From: Phycisphaerae bacterium
GTDB taxonomy: Bacteria > Planctomycetota > Phycisphaerae > Phycisphaerales > UBA1924
DNA length: 64,000 nucleotides
Direction: 5' to 3'
NCBI GenBank assembly: GCA_030432255.1
Contig: JAUIHS010000004.1
Location: 150,461-214,460, forward strand
In this document: one piece after another, positions 9,645 through 17,776 of the stretch
Position numbering within the stretch: the first letter of the stretch is position 1
Layout of the letters: each line of letters starts with the position of its first letter
Notes under the pieces: model-generated
What the model was told of the DNA's origin: nothing
Databases searched by the model: none
What the model saw: only the letters and a program-made list of their open reading frames with translations
Made by a program: the position numbers and the translations under genes

Positions 9645-10495
9645 GTCGCCTCCACCGGCGCATTCGGCGCCTCTTCATCCAGTTCGCGCACCATCCGGTT
9701 CAGGCGCGCCCGTCGCATGCCGGACCAGACTCCGAAGCCGGCGCCCGCCATCCCGATCGCTGCACCCACTCCACCGCCCCACAGGCCGATGTTCCGGTCC
9801 ATCCCGCTTGACGGCTCGATCCAGACCAGCACAGCGTTTCCTGCACCGATCATCAGCGTCATCACCAGGAACAGACCATAAAAGGCCCACGCCCGTTCGT
9901 TGCGATGGCGGGCGTAAGCCTTTCGCAACCCATCAGAGTCCGATGCGTCCATCGGTTCCGGCTCGCGCAACACCATGCCAATCGCCCACGGACCCAACGC
10001 CGCCTCCAGCGGAAGCAGCACCGCCGCGATCGGAAACGCCACCCACCAGCGGAACACCGCCGCATCACTCATCTCGCGCGTCCATCGCGCTGCCATGACA
10101 CCGAGGCACACCACCGTGACCAGCCACAACACGCCCCATGCCCAGCGCGGCACGGGCGAAGCATGGGCCCGTGATGCCAGAGACGCCGCACGCACCGTCC
10201 GTCCTTCGTGCGGCGAACCCATATCGCGATTCTTCAGCGGCATGATGCGCATCGCCAACGGCATCAGCGGACCCAGCGCCAGCCAGAACATGTGCCGTGC
10301 CTGCTCCGGAATCACCCACAGGTACAGCGCCAGCCAGACCGCCAGGCCGGCGATCGTGCCGATAACGAGCCACATCGTCAGACGACGCGCCCGCGCCAGT
10401 TGCGCCTCCGATGTTGCACGCGGCCGCACGCACAGCACCATCACCAGCGGCAGGATGATCATCAGGGGTGGAAAGAGCCGGTCGTACCAGATCAT
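9641..10495 (-). CDS. Multi-pass membrane protein of GntR/M16 operon, unknown function
   Basis: 284 residues with about six hydrophobic helices (roughly 8-24, 40-66, 75-90, 123-140, 151-170, 215-240, plus a glycine-rich one near 248-268). No catalytic motif is apparent; the segment MRIMPLKNRDMG and the two-part layout are faintly like SdpI/DUF1648 proteins, which often sit beside YtrA-type GntR regulators, but I cannot claim membership. It overlaps the regulator and the peptidase gene by 4 nt each (ATGA), implying translational coupling and a joint role. Confidence 0.7.
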   Translation of the reverse strand: MIWYDRLFPPLMIILPLVMVLCVRPRATSEAQLARARRLTMWLVIGTIAGLAVWLALYLWVIPEQARHMFWLALGPLMPLAMRIMPLKNRDMGSPHEGRTVRAASLASRAHASPVPRWAWGVLWLVTVVCLGVMAARWTREMSDAAVFRWWVAFPIAAVLLPLEAALGPWAIGMVLREPEPMDASDSDGLRKAYARHRNERAWAFYGLFLVMTLMIGAGNAVLVWIEPSSGMDRNIGLWGGGVGAAIGMAGAGFGVWSGMRRARLNRMVRELDEEAPNAPVEAT

Positions 10496-10908
10496 GCGTT
10501 GCCTCCTTTGCCACTCGCTGCGCCATAGAAACGCTGCAACTGACGCAGCGCCGCAGCGCGCGCCACTTCGAAACTCACACCGGCGAGCTTGGCATCCGCC
10601 GCGACATCGCCGAATCCCCCTTCGATGCGTTCACGGGTCTCGTCATCGGACTCGTGAACGAGTTCGCAGTCCGAGGTCACCCGCGATCCCCGTCCTCGTC
10701 CGCGGGCCGTGGAGACGAGCCCGGCGCCCTCCAGGGCGCGATACGCCCGGGCCACCGTATTCAGGTTCACGCCCAGGTCGGCGGCGAGCTGCCGGACGGG
10801 CGGCAGTTCATCTCCCGGCCGCAGTTCCCCGCCGGCAATCGCCCGCCGGATCCCTCCGACGATCTGGTCGATGACCGGCTCCTTGGATTCAAGCGACACA
10901 ACAAGCAT
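10492..10908 (-). CDS. GntR-family (YtrA-like) transcriptional regulator
   Basis: About 138 residues from the second of two adjacent ATGs at 10911/10908. The winged-helix domain (PVIDQIVGGIRRAIAGGELRPGDELPPVRQLAADLGVNLNTVARAYRALEGAGLV) is followed only by a short helical tail, the YtrA subfamily layout without a large effector domain. YtrA-type regulators usually repress their own operon, here with the membrane protein and M16 peptidase genes that overlap downstream. A perfect inverted repeat at 10923-10939 containing a TATGAT -10-like element lies directly upstream, which also argues against the longer start at 10947. Confidence 0.88.
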   Translation of the reverse strand: MLVVSLESKEPVIDQIVGGIRRAIAGGELRPGDELPPVRQLAADLGVNLNTVARAYRALEGAGLVSTARGRGRGSRVTSDCELVHESDDETRERIEGGFGDVAADAKLAGVSFEVARAAALRQLQRFYGAASGKGGNA

Positions 10909-10922
10909 CATGGTGACACAAA

Positions 10923-10939
10923 GTATCATACATTGATAC
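10923..10939 (-). promoter_or_regulatory. Candidate GntR operator over -10 element
   Basis: GTATCATACATTGATAC has perfect 6-bp arms (GTATCA/TGATAC) around a 5-bp spacer. It ends 12 bp before the GntR start codon region and, read on the minus strand, contains TATGAT, a near-consensus -10. This is the arrangement expected for autorepression. Confidence 0.5.
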
Positions 10940-10987
10940 AAAAACAAGTCCCTCCAAGCCGATCCCTAACTCCCGGCTCCCAATCTC

Positions 10988-10993
10988 TACAAT
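10988..10993 (+). promoter_or_regulatory. -10 element TACAAT, 7 nt before ATG (leaderless)
   Basis: TACAAT ends exactly 7 nt before the ATG at 11001 and overlaps the alternative ATG at 10992, so transcription would begin at or next to the A of ATG 11001. No Shine-Dalgarno is present. No clear -35. Confidence 0.45.
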
Positions 10994-11000
10994 GCCCGCC

Positions 11001-11594
11001 ATGAACGACCAGAACTTCGAAGTCCAGTCCCGGCCACAGCAACAGAGGATCAACGTCATCGGCGTCATCGGCTTCGTGCTGTCGCTCGTCGGACTGCTCG
11101 GCTTCTGCTTCCTGCCCGCCGCGGCCTTCTCTTTCCTCGCTGTCATCCTCTGCTTCATCGGGATGTTCATCGAGCCACGCGGGCTGGCCATTGCGGGCTT
11201 CATCATCGGGCTCATCGGCTCGGCGCTGATTGCGCTGATCGCGCTGCTCTTCGGCGGCATGCTCGCGCTCGGGATCGGCTTCGCCGCCATGCTCACGGAA
11301 GCCAACACCGAGATCGCGCACATCGGCGGCCTCGCCCGTGACTATCACAACACGCACGCCGCCTACCCCGCGCAACTCTCCGATTTGAACCTCACGGCCG
11401 AGGAAGCCACCGATCCGTGGGGCAACGCCTACATCCTCATGCCCTCAAACGACGGCCAGTCACTGACGATCATGAGCTGGGGACCCGACGGGATGTCGGG
11501 TGGCGACGACGACATCACGTCGACCATCAGAGCGGGCGCAAGTCCCTTCGACTTCAGCGAACCCGTAGAACAGGACGACGCGACGAGCCCATGA
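11001..11594 (+). CDS. Membrane protein with DUF4190-like helices and GspG-like C-terminus
   Basis: 197 residues. Three closely spaced hydrophobic helices at about 20-105 are rich in Gly/Ile/Leu, like DUF4190-type proteins. A soluble tail follows in which LARDYHNTHAAYPAQLSDL and DPWGNAYILM...GPDGMSGGDDDI match the C-terminal domain of type II secretion pseudopilin GspG, including the acidic calcium-binding-like loop. It lacks the pilin N-terminal cleavage motif, so it is not a pseudopilin. A TACAAT -10 element supports the start at 11001 over 10992. Function unknown. Confidence 0.72.
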   Translation: MNDQNFEVQSRPQQQRINVIGVIGFVLSLVGLLGFCFLPAAAFSFLAVILCFIGMFIEPRGLAIAGFIIGLIGSALIALIALLFGGMLALGIGFAAMLTEANTEIAHIGGLARDYHNTHAAYPAQLSDLNLTAEEATDPWGNAYILMPSNDGQSLTIMSWGPDGMSGGDDDITSTIRAGASPFDFSEPVEQDDATSP

Positions 11595-11599
11595 GAAAA

Positions 11600-11621
11600 C
11601 CCGGCCCCTCAGGGGACCGGG
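11600..11621 (-). terminator. Intrinsic terminator of the HAF-repeat gene
   Basis: CCCGG-CCCC pairs with GGGG-A-CCGGG (9 bp with one bulged A, loop TCA). On the minus strand it is followed by GTTTTCT. It lies about 30 bp beyond the stop of the minus-strand gene at 11653. Confidence 0.65.
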
Positions 11622-11652
11622 CACATGAGAGCTACTCGGACTGTCAGTCAGA

Positions 11653-12798
11653 TCAGCGACGACGACGCAGAACGCCGGCGCCCGCGGCGAGCATCAGCAC
11701 GCCCGCACCCGGACTCGGAATGGTCACGACCCAGCCCGTCGAGAACACCGAATCGGAACGACCGAGACCCCAGAAGGTCTTGCCGTCCGTCGACATGCCG
11801 AGCGGGAGCGAGTAGTGGAAGTTGTCGACGTTCGGCACACCATGCGACGCAAAGAAAGCATCCAGCGAGACGATGCCGCCCGACTCCGTCCACAGCCAGC
11901 CCTCGCCGCCAGTGGGGGGGCCGAAGCCACGATCGAAACCGAGCACCGTCGAACCGTCATGGCTGACATCCACCGCGAAGCCGCGGGGAGGCGGGAAGCC
12001 ACCGCCGAGAATCGAGCCGAGTTGCTGCATGCCGGTCGCGGCACTCCAGCGCCACGCTTCATTGGCGCTGCCTGTGGCACCGATACCGACGACCCACTCG
12101 CCATCACCGGACACGGCGGTTGCTTCGGTCAGGAACGATCCACCGGGGCCCTGAATGATGGTCTGCACGCCGTTGTTCCAGACGGCCGCCTGGCGGGAGC
12201 CGCTGTCGGAGTCCTGCCAGCCGACGACGACGTTGCCGCTCTCATCCACGGCATTGGCGCGCGATGAGCGGGTGGTTGTGGAGCCGAGATCGGTCACGCC
12301 GCTCCCGCCGTCCGTCCACTGAATGGCGCGGCCGTTGCCGCTCGATCCGGTTGTCCAGCCCAGACCCACCACGTGCTGACCATTGCGACTCATGCCCCAG
12401 CCGGAGCTGACTTCGGAGTCGGACGATCCGCCGATGCCACCCAGCGCCGTCCACGTTCCGGTTGTGGTGTCATAGATGGACATCTCATGGAAGTTGGTGA
12501 CGCGATTCAGGTCGGTACCCGAGACGCGTGAGCCATCGTCTGAGATGCGCGCCTGGCCGCCGACGCCGTTGCCGGCGATCACGCCGCCGATATCGGTGGC
12601 GCCGCCGCCGGGCGTCCACATGAAGTACTCGCCCGTGATCTGGTTCGAGCCCACGATCGTGGAGCCGTCGAACGTGCCGTCCTCGGGGGAGTAGCCGCTG
12701 CCGAGGTCCCAGAATCCGACGCCCGCCTGGGCCGTTCCGACTGCTGCAAGCAGGCCGACGATGGCCGCTCGTCCGAAGTGTTCCAATCCACCATTCAT
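11653..12798 (-). CDS. Secreted HAF-repeat protein with PEP-CTERM-like tail
   Basis: 381 residues. The ATG at 12798 has AAGGAG about 9 nt upstream and opens a signal peptide (MNGGLEHFGRAAIVGLLAAVGTAQA). The body repeats the HAF-family unit: AVDESGNVVVGW, AVSGDGEWVVGIGA, AVDVSHDGSTVLGF, MSRNGQHVVGLGW, consistent with a beta-propeller-like surface protein. The end, IPSPGAGVLMLAAGAGVLRRRR, resembles a PEP-CTERM sorting signal (short motif, hydrophobic helix, arginine cluster) recognised by exosortase systems; no exosortase gene is in the window. It has its own promoter and terminator. Confidence 0.82.
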   Translation of the reverse strand: MNGGLEHFGRAAIVGLLAAVGTAQAGVGFWDLGSGYSPEDGTFDGSTIVGSNQITGEYFMWTPGGGATDIGGVIAGNGVGGQARISDDGSRVSGTDLNRVTNFHEMSIYDTTTGTWTALGGIGGSSDSEVSSGWGMSRNGQHVVGLGWTTGSSGNGRAIQWTDGGSGVTDLGSTTTRSSRANAVDESGNVVVGWQDSDSGSRQAAVWNNGVQTIIQGPGGSFLTEATAVSGDGEWVVGIGATGSANEAWRWSAATGMQQLGSILGGGFPPPRGFAVDVSHDGSTVLGFDRGFGPPTGGEGWLWTESGGIVSLDAFFASHGVPNVDNFHYSLPLGMSTDGKTFWGLGRSDSVFSTGWVVTIPSPGAGVLMLAAGAGVLRRRR

Positions 12799-12867
12799 GA
12801 GTGACTCTCCTTCTCTGGTCACGTTCCACCGCCGGATCCGACCGCGAATCCGAACCGGTCAGACCGA

Positions 12868-12896
12868 ATCCTAGCGAGATCCCCAAATCCCTGCAA
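12868..12896 (-). promoter_or_regulatory. Sigma70-like promoter of the HAF-repeat gene
   Basis: On the minus strand TTGCAG (12896-12891) and TAGGAT (12873-12868) are separated by 17 bp, each matching 4 of 6 consensus bases. Transcription would start near 12861, about 63 nt before the start codon. Confidence 0.45.
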
Positions 12897-13000
12897 GTTT
12901 CCTCAGGGAAAGTTTTGCGGAATATTGCACAAGGGCATTTCCGCCGCTATCCTTCCGTGACCGAAACAGGAACATTGCCTCATCCCCATCAGCCTGCCCC

Positions 13001-14218
13001 ATGACCACACCCACACCCGTCTTCGATGACCACTGCCGCGAGGCCGTCCTCGGCATCCGCAGTGCCCTCCTCGACCTCTACAGCGCGGTCGGTGCCGACG
13101 CCGCCCGCCCCCAGGACGTCGCCCGCCAGTTCGGCCTCAACAAGAACCTCACCTGGAAGGTCGCCCGCATCATCGGTGCCGACAACGCCTTTCAGGCCGT
13201 CCCCCTCATCCCCGGCGCCGGCGGACTCGACATTCTCCTCAAGGCCATGGCCGTCGCCGGTGCTCCTGAGGCCGCAATCAACAACGTCCGCAGCGCCGTC
13301 AGCGAGTTCGATCACATGGTCGAGATCCACACCGGCGATCGCGCCACCCTCGAACTCGCTCTCGACAGCATGGCCGCCGGATGGAACTCCGAACGACTCG
13401 AACGCAGCCGCAAGATGGCCTTCCTCGGCGCCAGCGGCATCTGGGGCGCACAGGCCCGCGCCAAACTCTCCTGTAACCTCATCGCACCCAACGCCGATGA
13501 CCCCGGTCGACTCGACCTCGCACTCGTCGGCGGACTCGTCGGGTTCCGACGACTCCGCGCCGGCAGCGCCTGGCCACTCTTCCGCATCCACATGTATCAG
13601 GATGACGGAACACTCATCGAAGAACGCAGCAGCCCCATCGATCCCGCCGGTGACAACGGCGCCGGACTCAGACTGCTCCCCGATTTCTGTACCGAGACGC
13701 TCCCCGACATCAACGCCGTGCGCGATGAACATGAGATCGTCTACGAACTCGCCGATGGACCCGTCGGCAACCTCGGAACATTCGATTGCTTCTTCGGTGA
13801 GTACTCCAGAGGAACAGTGCCACGCCATCGTGACCAGGACAACGAACACGGCGAAGTCGGATCACTCATCACCGCGCCCATCGAGGCGCTCATCTTCGAT
13901 CTCATCGTGCATCGCGATCTCGAGTTCGCCGCCAACCCCGAAGTCCTCGTCTTCGGCATGCGCAGCCCGAAGGAAACCAGCTACCTGCCCGAATCCAGCG
14001 GCAACCTCCTGCCCGTCCCCGATACCGTCTACGACATCGGGCACGGACCACCCAACGCCGCAACACCACTCATCCCGCGCTACCAGGAGATCATGCAGCG
14101 GGCGTTCGAAGCCTGCGGCTGGAACCCGCGCGACTTCTACGGGCGGCGACTGATCCTCCGCTACCCGCCCATGCCCTCCCGGGTCGTTCTCCGTTTCCCC
14201 CTTCCGGACAGGCCGTAG
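13001..14218 (+). CDS. Conserved-looking 405-residue protein with HTH-like N-terminus
   Basis: I do not recognise the family. Residues ~1-60 look like a helix-turn-helix region (LLDLYSAVGADAARPQDVARQFGLNKNLTWKVARIIGA), with a DVARQFGLNKNLTWKV recognition-helix pattern. The remaining ~340 residues are soluble mixed alpha/beta with no signal peptide or membrane segment. Codon use is like the neighbours, so it is a real gene. A TATCCT -10-like hexamer lies at 12948-12953. It may be a regulator with a large C-terminal domain. It stands alone, followed by a zinc-ribbon membrane protein in the same direction 64 bp later. Confidence 0.6.
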   Translation: MTTPTPVFDDHCREAVLGIRSALLDLYSAVGADAARPQDVARQFGLNKNLTWKVARIIGADNAFQAVPLIPGAGGLDILLKAMAVAGAPEAAINNVRSAVSEFDHMVEIHTGDRATLELALDSMAAGWNSERLERSRKMAFLGASGIWGAQARAKLSCNLIAPNADDPGRLDLALVGGLVGFRRLRAGSAWPLFRIHMYQDDGTLIEERSSPIDPAGDNGAGLRLLPDFCTETLPDINAVRDEHEIVYELADGPVGNLGTFDCFFGEYSRGTVPRHRDQDNEHGEVGSLITAPIEALIFDLIVHRDLEFAANPEVLVFGMRSPKETSYLPESSGNLLPVPDTVYDIGHGPPNAATPLIPRYQEIMQRAFEACGWNPRDFYGRRLILRYPPMPSRVVLRFPLPDRP

Positions 14219-14282
14219 CGCACCGATCTCAACACATGCTGCGTCCGGCGCCCAGTCACGTCGGTATCATCAACCGAAGTCC

Positions 14283-15482
14283 ATGACGACCGAGGGAGAC
14301 GATATGCCGCGACGGACTCGACGCCGGACGATGCGCTGGCTGGCAACCCTGCTCGCGCTGTCGCTCCTCTCCAACGCCGCACTCTGCTGGTGGGCATGGA
14401 CATCGGCCCACGTCATGCGCGATCAACCCCGTGGCTGGGCGTCGGACTGGTACGCACCCGTCCCTGACGACTGGCCGGCACCACGAACTGAGTCCGGCTT
14501 TCATGGCGTCGCGATTCGGGGCGTGGAGCAGTCGGCGCACCTGGGACGGGAAGGCGGCAGCTCTCGGGACTGGTCGCTCCCGGGTCCGGGATGCTTCCTC
14601 GCGCGCTGCGACATGGGATGGCCCGCATCGGCCACCCGCATCGCTGTGCGATGGAAAGCGTCGGACCTGCAGATGCTGACCGGCTCGCGTGTATCAGAAC
14701 GGCAGTCGCTTGATCACATCGGCAGCCCATCCCTCCTGTGGACCGGCGCCATCATCAACCTCGCTGTCCATGCAGCACTGTGGTGCATCCTCATTTACGC
14801 CGTCACCGGGATCCGAAAGCGATGGAGGCGCGCAGGTTCTCACGCTCACCGCGCTCTCTTCATCGCCGCCTGTGTCATCTCAGGAGCCTGCCTCACTGTG
14901 ATCACCTCATGGCTGGTGTGGAACGACGCACCGGAGTCACCCCTGAAGTTCGCCGATGACCTGCCACGCTCACTGGAACCGATCCAGTACCTGCAAGACG
15001 TCCCTGACCCCGGACCGCTCTGGTTCAGCGTGGTGGCGCCCGCCGAGCACGCGGCCCGAAACCCCTGGCCCTGCGCCACGGTGTTGGTGCTCTCAACAAT
15101 GAACTGGGATCGCGACGAGCACTTCAGCGTGAGCATCGGCCGCGTCGGGTGGCCATTCCACGCCATGCAGTCGAAGCACGCCTTCCAAGGGGGCTTGGTG
15201 GCAACACCTACGCACGGCAACATCTGGATCAGCGGCCTCCCCACACCCAAACCCCTGCGCGATCGCGGCTTCAGCACCCGCCTCGCCATCCGCCCCGCCT
15301 GGCCCGGCTTCGCGCTCAACACCCTCTTCTACGCCATCCTCACCGCACTCGCGATCACCGCAACCACCCGCGCTTTCACCGACGTGCGCACCTGGCACCG
15401 AACCCGCCGCGGCCGCTGCCCCGCGTGCGGCTACGACATCGCCGGCGTCACGACCTGTCCGGAGTGTGGCGCGGAGGGCTGA
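14283..15482 (+). CDS. Membrane protein with C-terminal zinc ribbon
   Basis: 399 residues with hydrophobic helices near 18-40, 150-168, 193-217 and 335-360. It ends in a zinc ribbon, CPACGYDIAGVTTCPECG (four cysteines in two CxxC knuckles). The same ribbon is found in the proteins at 26591 and 50297, so this is a lineage-specific family. The large segment between the first helices and the last is probably extracytoplasmic and diverse. TATCAT at 14265-14270 lies 12 nt before the ATG, indicating a very short leader. ATG at 14304 is an alternative start. Function unknown. Confidence 0.65.
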   Translation: MTTEGDDMPRRTRRRTMRWLATLLALSLLSNAALCWWAWTSAHVMRDQPRGWASDWYAPVPDDWPAPRTESGFHGVAIRGVEQSAHLGREGGSSRDWSLPGPGCFLARCDMGWPASATRIAVRWKASDLQMLTGSRVSERQSLDHIGSPSLLWTGAIINLAVHAALWCILIYAVTGIRKRWRRAGSHAHRALFIAACVISGACLTVITSWLVWNDAPESPLKFADDLPRSLEPIQYLQDVPDPGPLWFSVVAPAEHAARNPWPCATVLVLSTMNWDRDEHFSVSIGRVGWPFHAMQSKHAFQGGLVATPTHGNIWISGLPTPKPLRDRGFSTRLAIRPAWPGFALNTLFYAILTALAITATTRAFTDVRTWHRTRRGRCPACGYDIAGVTTCPECGAEG

Positions 15483-15598
15483 GTCGTTTTCGCAGAACGT
15501 CAGATAATCCTCGTCCTCATCGCGTCCAGGCACGCCGCGCCGGAATTGCCATTCGCAGGTGATCTTGGGAGCCGCTCCGCCGATCCGATAGCACGTTC

Positions 15599-16081
15599 AT
15601 GCCTCCTTCGATCGCGAAGAAGCTGCACGCGCCATTGGCTCAGATGCTCTATGTGAGTGAAGCTGCCATGCCGCAATCGCCCGCGGTCCTCGGGACCATC
15701 ATGCGGGCCGCCGCCCGGAACAACGTGGTCGCCGAGATCACCGGCATCCTGCTGGTCGGGGAAGGTACCTATCTCCAGATTCTTGAGGGAGATCCCTTCC
15801 GCATCGCGCGCACCTACGAGCGCATCCGCCTCGACGCACGCCACATGCATGTGCAGTGCCTCCACTTCGATCGCGCACCAAAGCGCAACTTCAAGGGGCA
15901 CCCACTCGGACTCGCTCGACGCGACGGGACCGGCGCACAACTCAGCCCGGAACACGCGGCACCGATCATACGCCTCGCACGGCGCATTCTCGATGCCGGG
16001 CCCGATGCGCCGGAAGCCGCCGTGAAGTCCCTGCTGGACTTCGTGGTCTGGTGCGAGAACGCCCGGGCCAAAGCCGCCTGA
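15599..16081 (+). CDS. BLUF-domain blue-light sensor
   Basis: 160 residues with a BLUF (FAD-binding blue-light sensing) domain at about 12-105. The key residues are present: Tyr in QMLYVSEA, Asn in ARNNVVAEITGILL, and Gln in YLQILEGDP, which together form the flavin hydrogen-bond switch. DPFRIARTYERIRLDARH is the usual continuation. The semi-conserved Trp/Met of the last strand (WSMG in AppA/BlrB) is replaced: the equivalent stretch reads HPLG. A C-terminal helical extension (~110-160) may carry the output. There is no attached EAL or other effector domain, so it would act through a partner. Confidence 0.85.
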   Translation: MPPSIAKKLHAPLAQMLYVSEAAMPQSPAVLGTIMRAAARNNVVAEITGILLVGEGTYLQILEGDPFRIARTYERIRLDARHMHVQCLHFDRAPKRNFKGHPLGLARRDGTGAQLSPEHAAPIIRLARRILDAGPDAPEAAVKSLLDFVVWCENARAKAA

Positions 16082-16164
16082 GTGTGCTCGCGGCACCCCG
16101 ATGCGATAGGCTACGGAGTCGGCCAGTTCCCCGCCCCCCAGTTCCGCGCCTCGCACTCCGCCCC

Positions 16165-16827
16165 ATGAACATCCTTCCCGATCACATCTACGCCGTGGCC
16201 ACCGGAGACATCGTCGGTTCCACCACCCTCGACAAGGGGGATCGGGAACGACTTCGCGACGTCATGCGCCAGGCCGGTGACACGCTCCGCCAACTCTGGC
16301 CGGACACCATCCCGCTCCCGGTCGCCCTCTTCGCCGGGGACCGCTGGCAATTTCTGACGACCACGCCCGCCGCCATTCTCCGGCCCGCCATCCACTACCG
16401 CGCCGCGCTGATCGCCTCCGAACTCAAGGTCGACACCCGGATCTCCTTCGGCGTCGGGACGGTCGACTACATCCCGGACAGCAACCTCCCGGAAGGGGAG
16501 GGTCCTGCGTTCCGCCGCTCCGGCCGACCGCTGGACACCATGGGCAAACTGGGACTCCTGCTCAGCGCCGGGGACGACCGTCGGGCCTCGGGGTGGAACG
16601 CCGCCCTTCGCATGCTCGATGCCGTGATCCGCCACCAGTGGACGCCCGCCCGCGCCCGGGCCGTCACCGGGGCCAACCTCGCGCTCTCCCAGGAGCAGGT
16701 GGGGCAACTCTGGTCACCGCCGATCACCCAGCAATCAGTAGCCGATCACCTCGCCGCCGCCGAGTGGAAGGCCATCGACGATGTCTTCATCGCCTTCGAA
16801 GCCGATTGGGCACAACAGGCCGAATAA
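16165..16827 (+). CDS. SatD-like protein
   Basis: 220 residues. The N-terminus IYAVATGDIVGSTTLDKGDRERLRDVMRQAG and the FAGDRWQFL segment fit SatD-family proteins, which begin with a GD(I/V)xxS motif. The C-terminal part (ALRMLDAVIRHQWTPARARAV...LSQEQVGQLWSPPITQQSVADHLAAAEWKAID) looks like a helix-turn-helix. SatD was named from an acid-tolerance operon in Streptococcus mutans; its biochemistry is unclear. The following gene encodes a DUF3307 membrane protein, a partner often seen beside SatD. Confidence 0.68.
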   Translation: MNILPDHIYAVATGDIVGSTTLDKGDRERLRDVMRQAGDTLRQLWPDTIPLPVALFAGDRWQFLTTTPAAILRPAIHYRAALIASELKVDTRISFGVGTVDYIPDSNLPEGEGPAFRRSGRPLDTMGKLGLLLSAGDDRRASGWNAALRMLDAVIRHQWTPARARAVTGANLALSQEQVGQLWSPPITQQSVADHLAAAEWKAIDDVFIAFEADWAQQAE

Positions 16828-16877
16828 CCTGTTCTTCAACAGCCCATTAGGACTGTAATCAGGAAAAACAGCCTAAA

Positions 16878-17723
16878 ATGACTGTGAACAGTTTCCCCAT
16901 TTCGACCGACCACCTCCACGTCCTGCTCCTCTTTGCCGCGGCCCACATCCTCGGCGATTTCCTCTTTCAGACCAATGGCATGGTCAAGGGGAAACAGGCG
17001 CGGCGTCCCAGCGCCTTCCTCCTGCACGGATTCGTCCACCTTGCCCTCCTCGCCGCCGTCATGGGGCGGCAGATGCCGAACCTGCTCATGGTGCTCGTCC
17101 CCTTTGCGATCCTGCATGTGCTCATCGACACCTTCAAGGAAGCTGTGACCCGGGAGTTCGCCGAGAAGCCGCTTTCGGCGAGGCGCGATCTCGCCCTCTT
17201 CGGACTCGATCAACTCGCCCATGCCATCGCCATCGTCTGCTTCTCATGGCTCATCGCATCGCAGTACGGCCGCACGGAGTGGATGTTCGCCGAGCACAGC
17301 ATGCTCTTCGACCCCTGGCTGGTCGCCCTCTGGGTCTGGCTCGCCGGACTCGTCCTGACCACCCGGACCGGCGGCATGGTCATCGCCATGGTCGTCGCTC
17401 CCATCCTCGAGGAACTCCGTCGAACCCGCCCCGATGACGCCGATGAGGACGCCGAGGTCATGCGCCTCGATGTCCGCGGCCTCCAGCATGGCGGACGACT
17501 CATCGGCTGGCTCGAGCGCGCTCTGATCTTCCTGCTCGTCATGAACGGCGCCATCGCAGGCGTCGGATTTCTCGCCGCGGCCAAGTCCGTCTTCCGCTTC
17601 GGCGAGATCAGCGATCCTCGCCAGCGCAAGGAAGCCGAGTACATCCTGATCGGCACGCTCCTCAGCTTCACGTGGGGCATGTTCGCCGCGTGGCTGACCG
17701 TGCTCGCGTTGCGGATGGTGTAG
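16878..17723 (+). CDS. DUF3307 membrane protein
   Basis: 281 residues. The first ~130 residues match DUF3307: HILGDFLFQTNGMVKGKQ, then a histidine at the start of the next helix (LLHGFVHLALL), and HVLIDTFKEA. About six membrane segments follow in total. The gene starts 50 bp after the SatD-like gene and is co-directional, so the two probably work together. The intervening sequence contains short CTGT/ACAG inverted repeats that could be regulatory. The function of DUF3307 is not established. Confidence 0.78.
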   Translation: MTVNSFPISTDHLHVLLLFAAAHILGDFLFQTNGMVKGKQARRPSAFLLHGFVHLALLAAVMGRQMPNLLMVLVPFAILHVLIDTFKEAVTREFAEKPLSARRDLALFGLDQLAHAIAIVCFSWLIASQYGRTEWMFAEHSMLFDPWLVALWVWLAGLVLTTRTGGMVIAMVVAPILEELRRTRPDDADEDAEVMRLDVRGLQHGGRLIGWLERALIFLLVMNGAIAGVGFLAAAKSVFRFGEISDPRQRKEAEYILIGTLLSFTWGMFAAWLTVLALRMV

Positions 17724-17731
17724 GAAATCAA

Positions 17732-17759
17732 GGGACGAGGGACATTGAACCCTCATCCC
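17732..17759. terminator. Hairpin between convergent genes
   Basis: GGGACGAGGG and CCCTCATCCC form a 10-bp stem with one mismatch and an 8-nt loop. It occupies the 53-bp gap between convergent genes. No strong T-tract follows on either side, so termination is plausible but not certain. Confidence 0.4.
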
Positions 17760-17776
17760 TCATCGCTGATCCCGGG

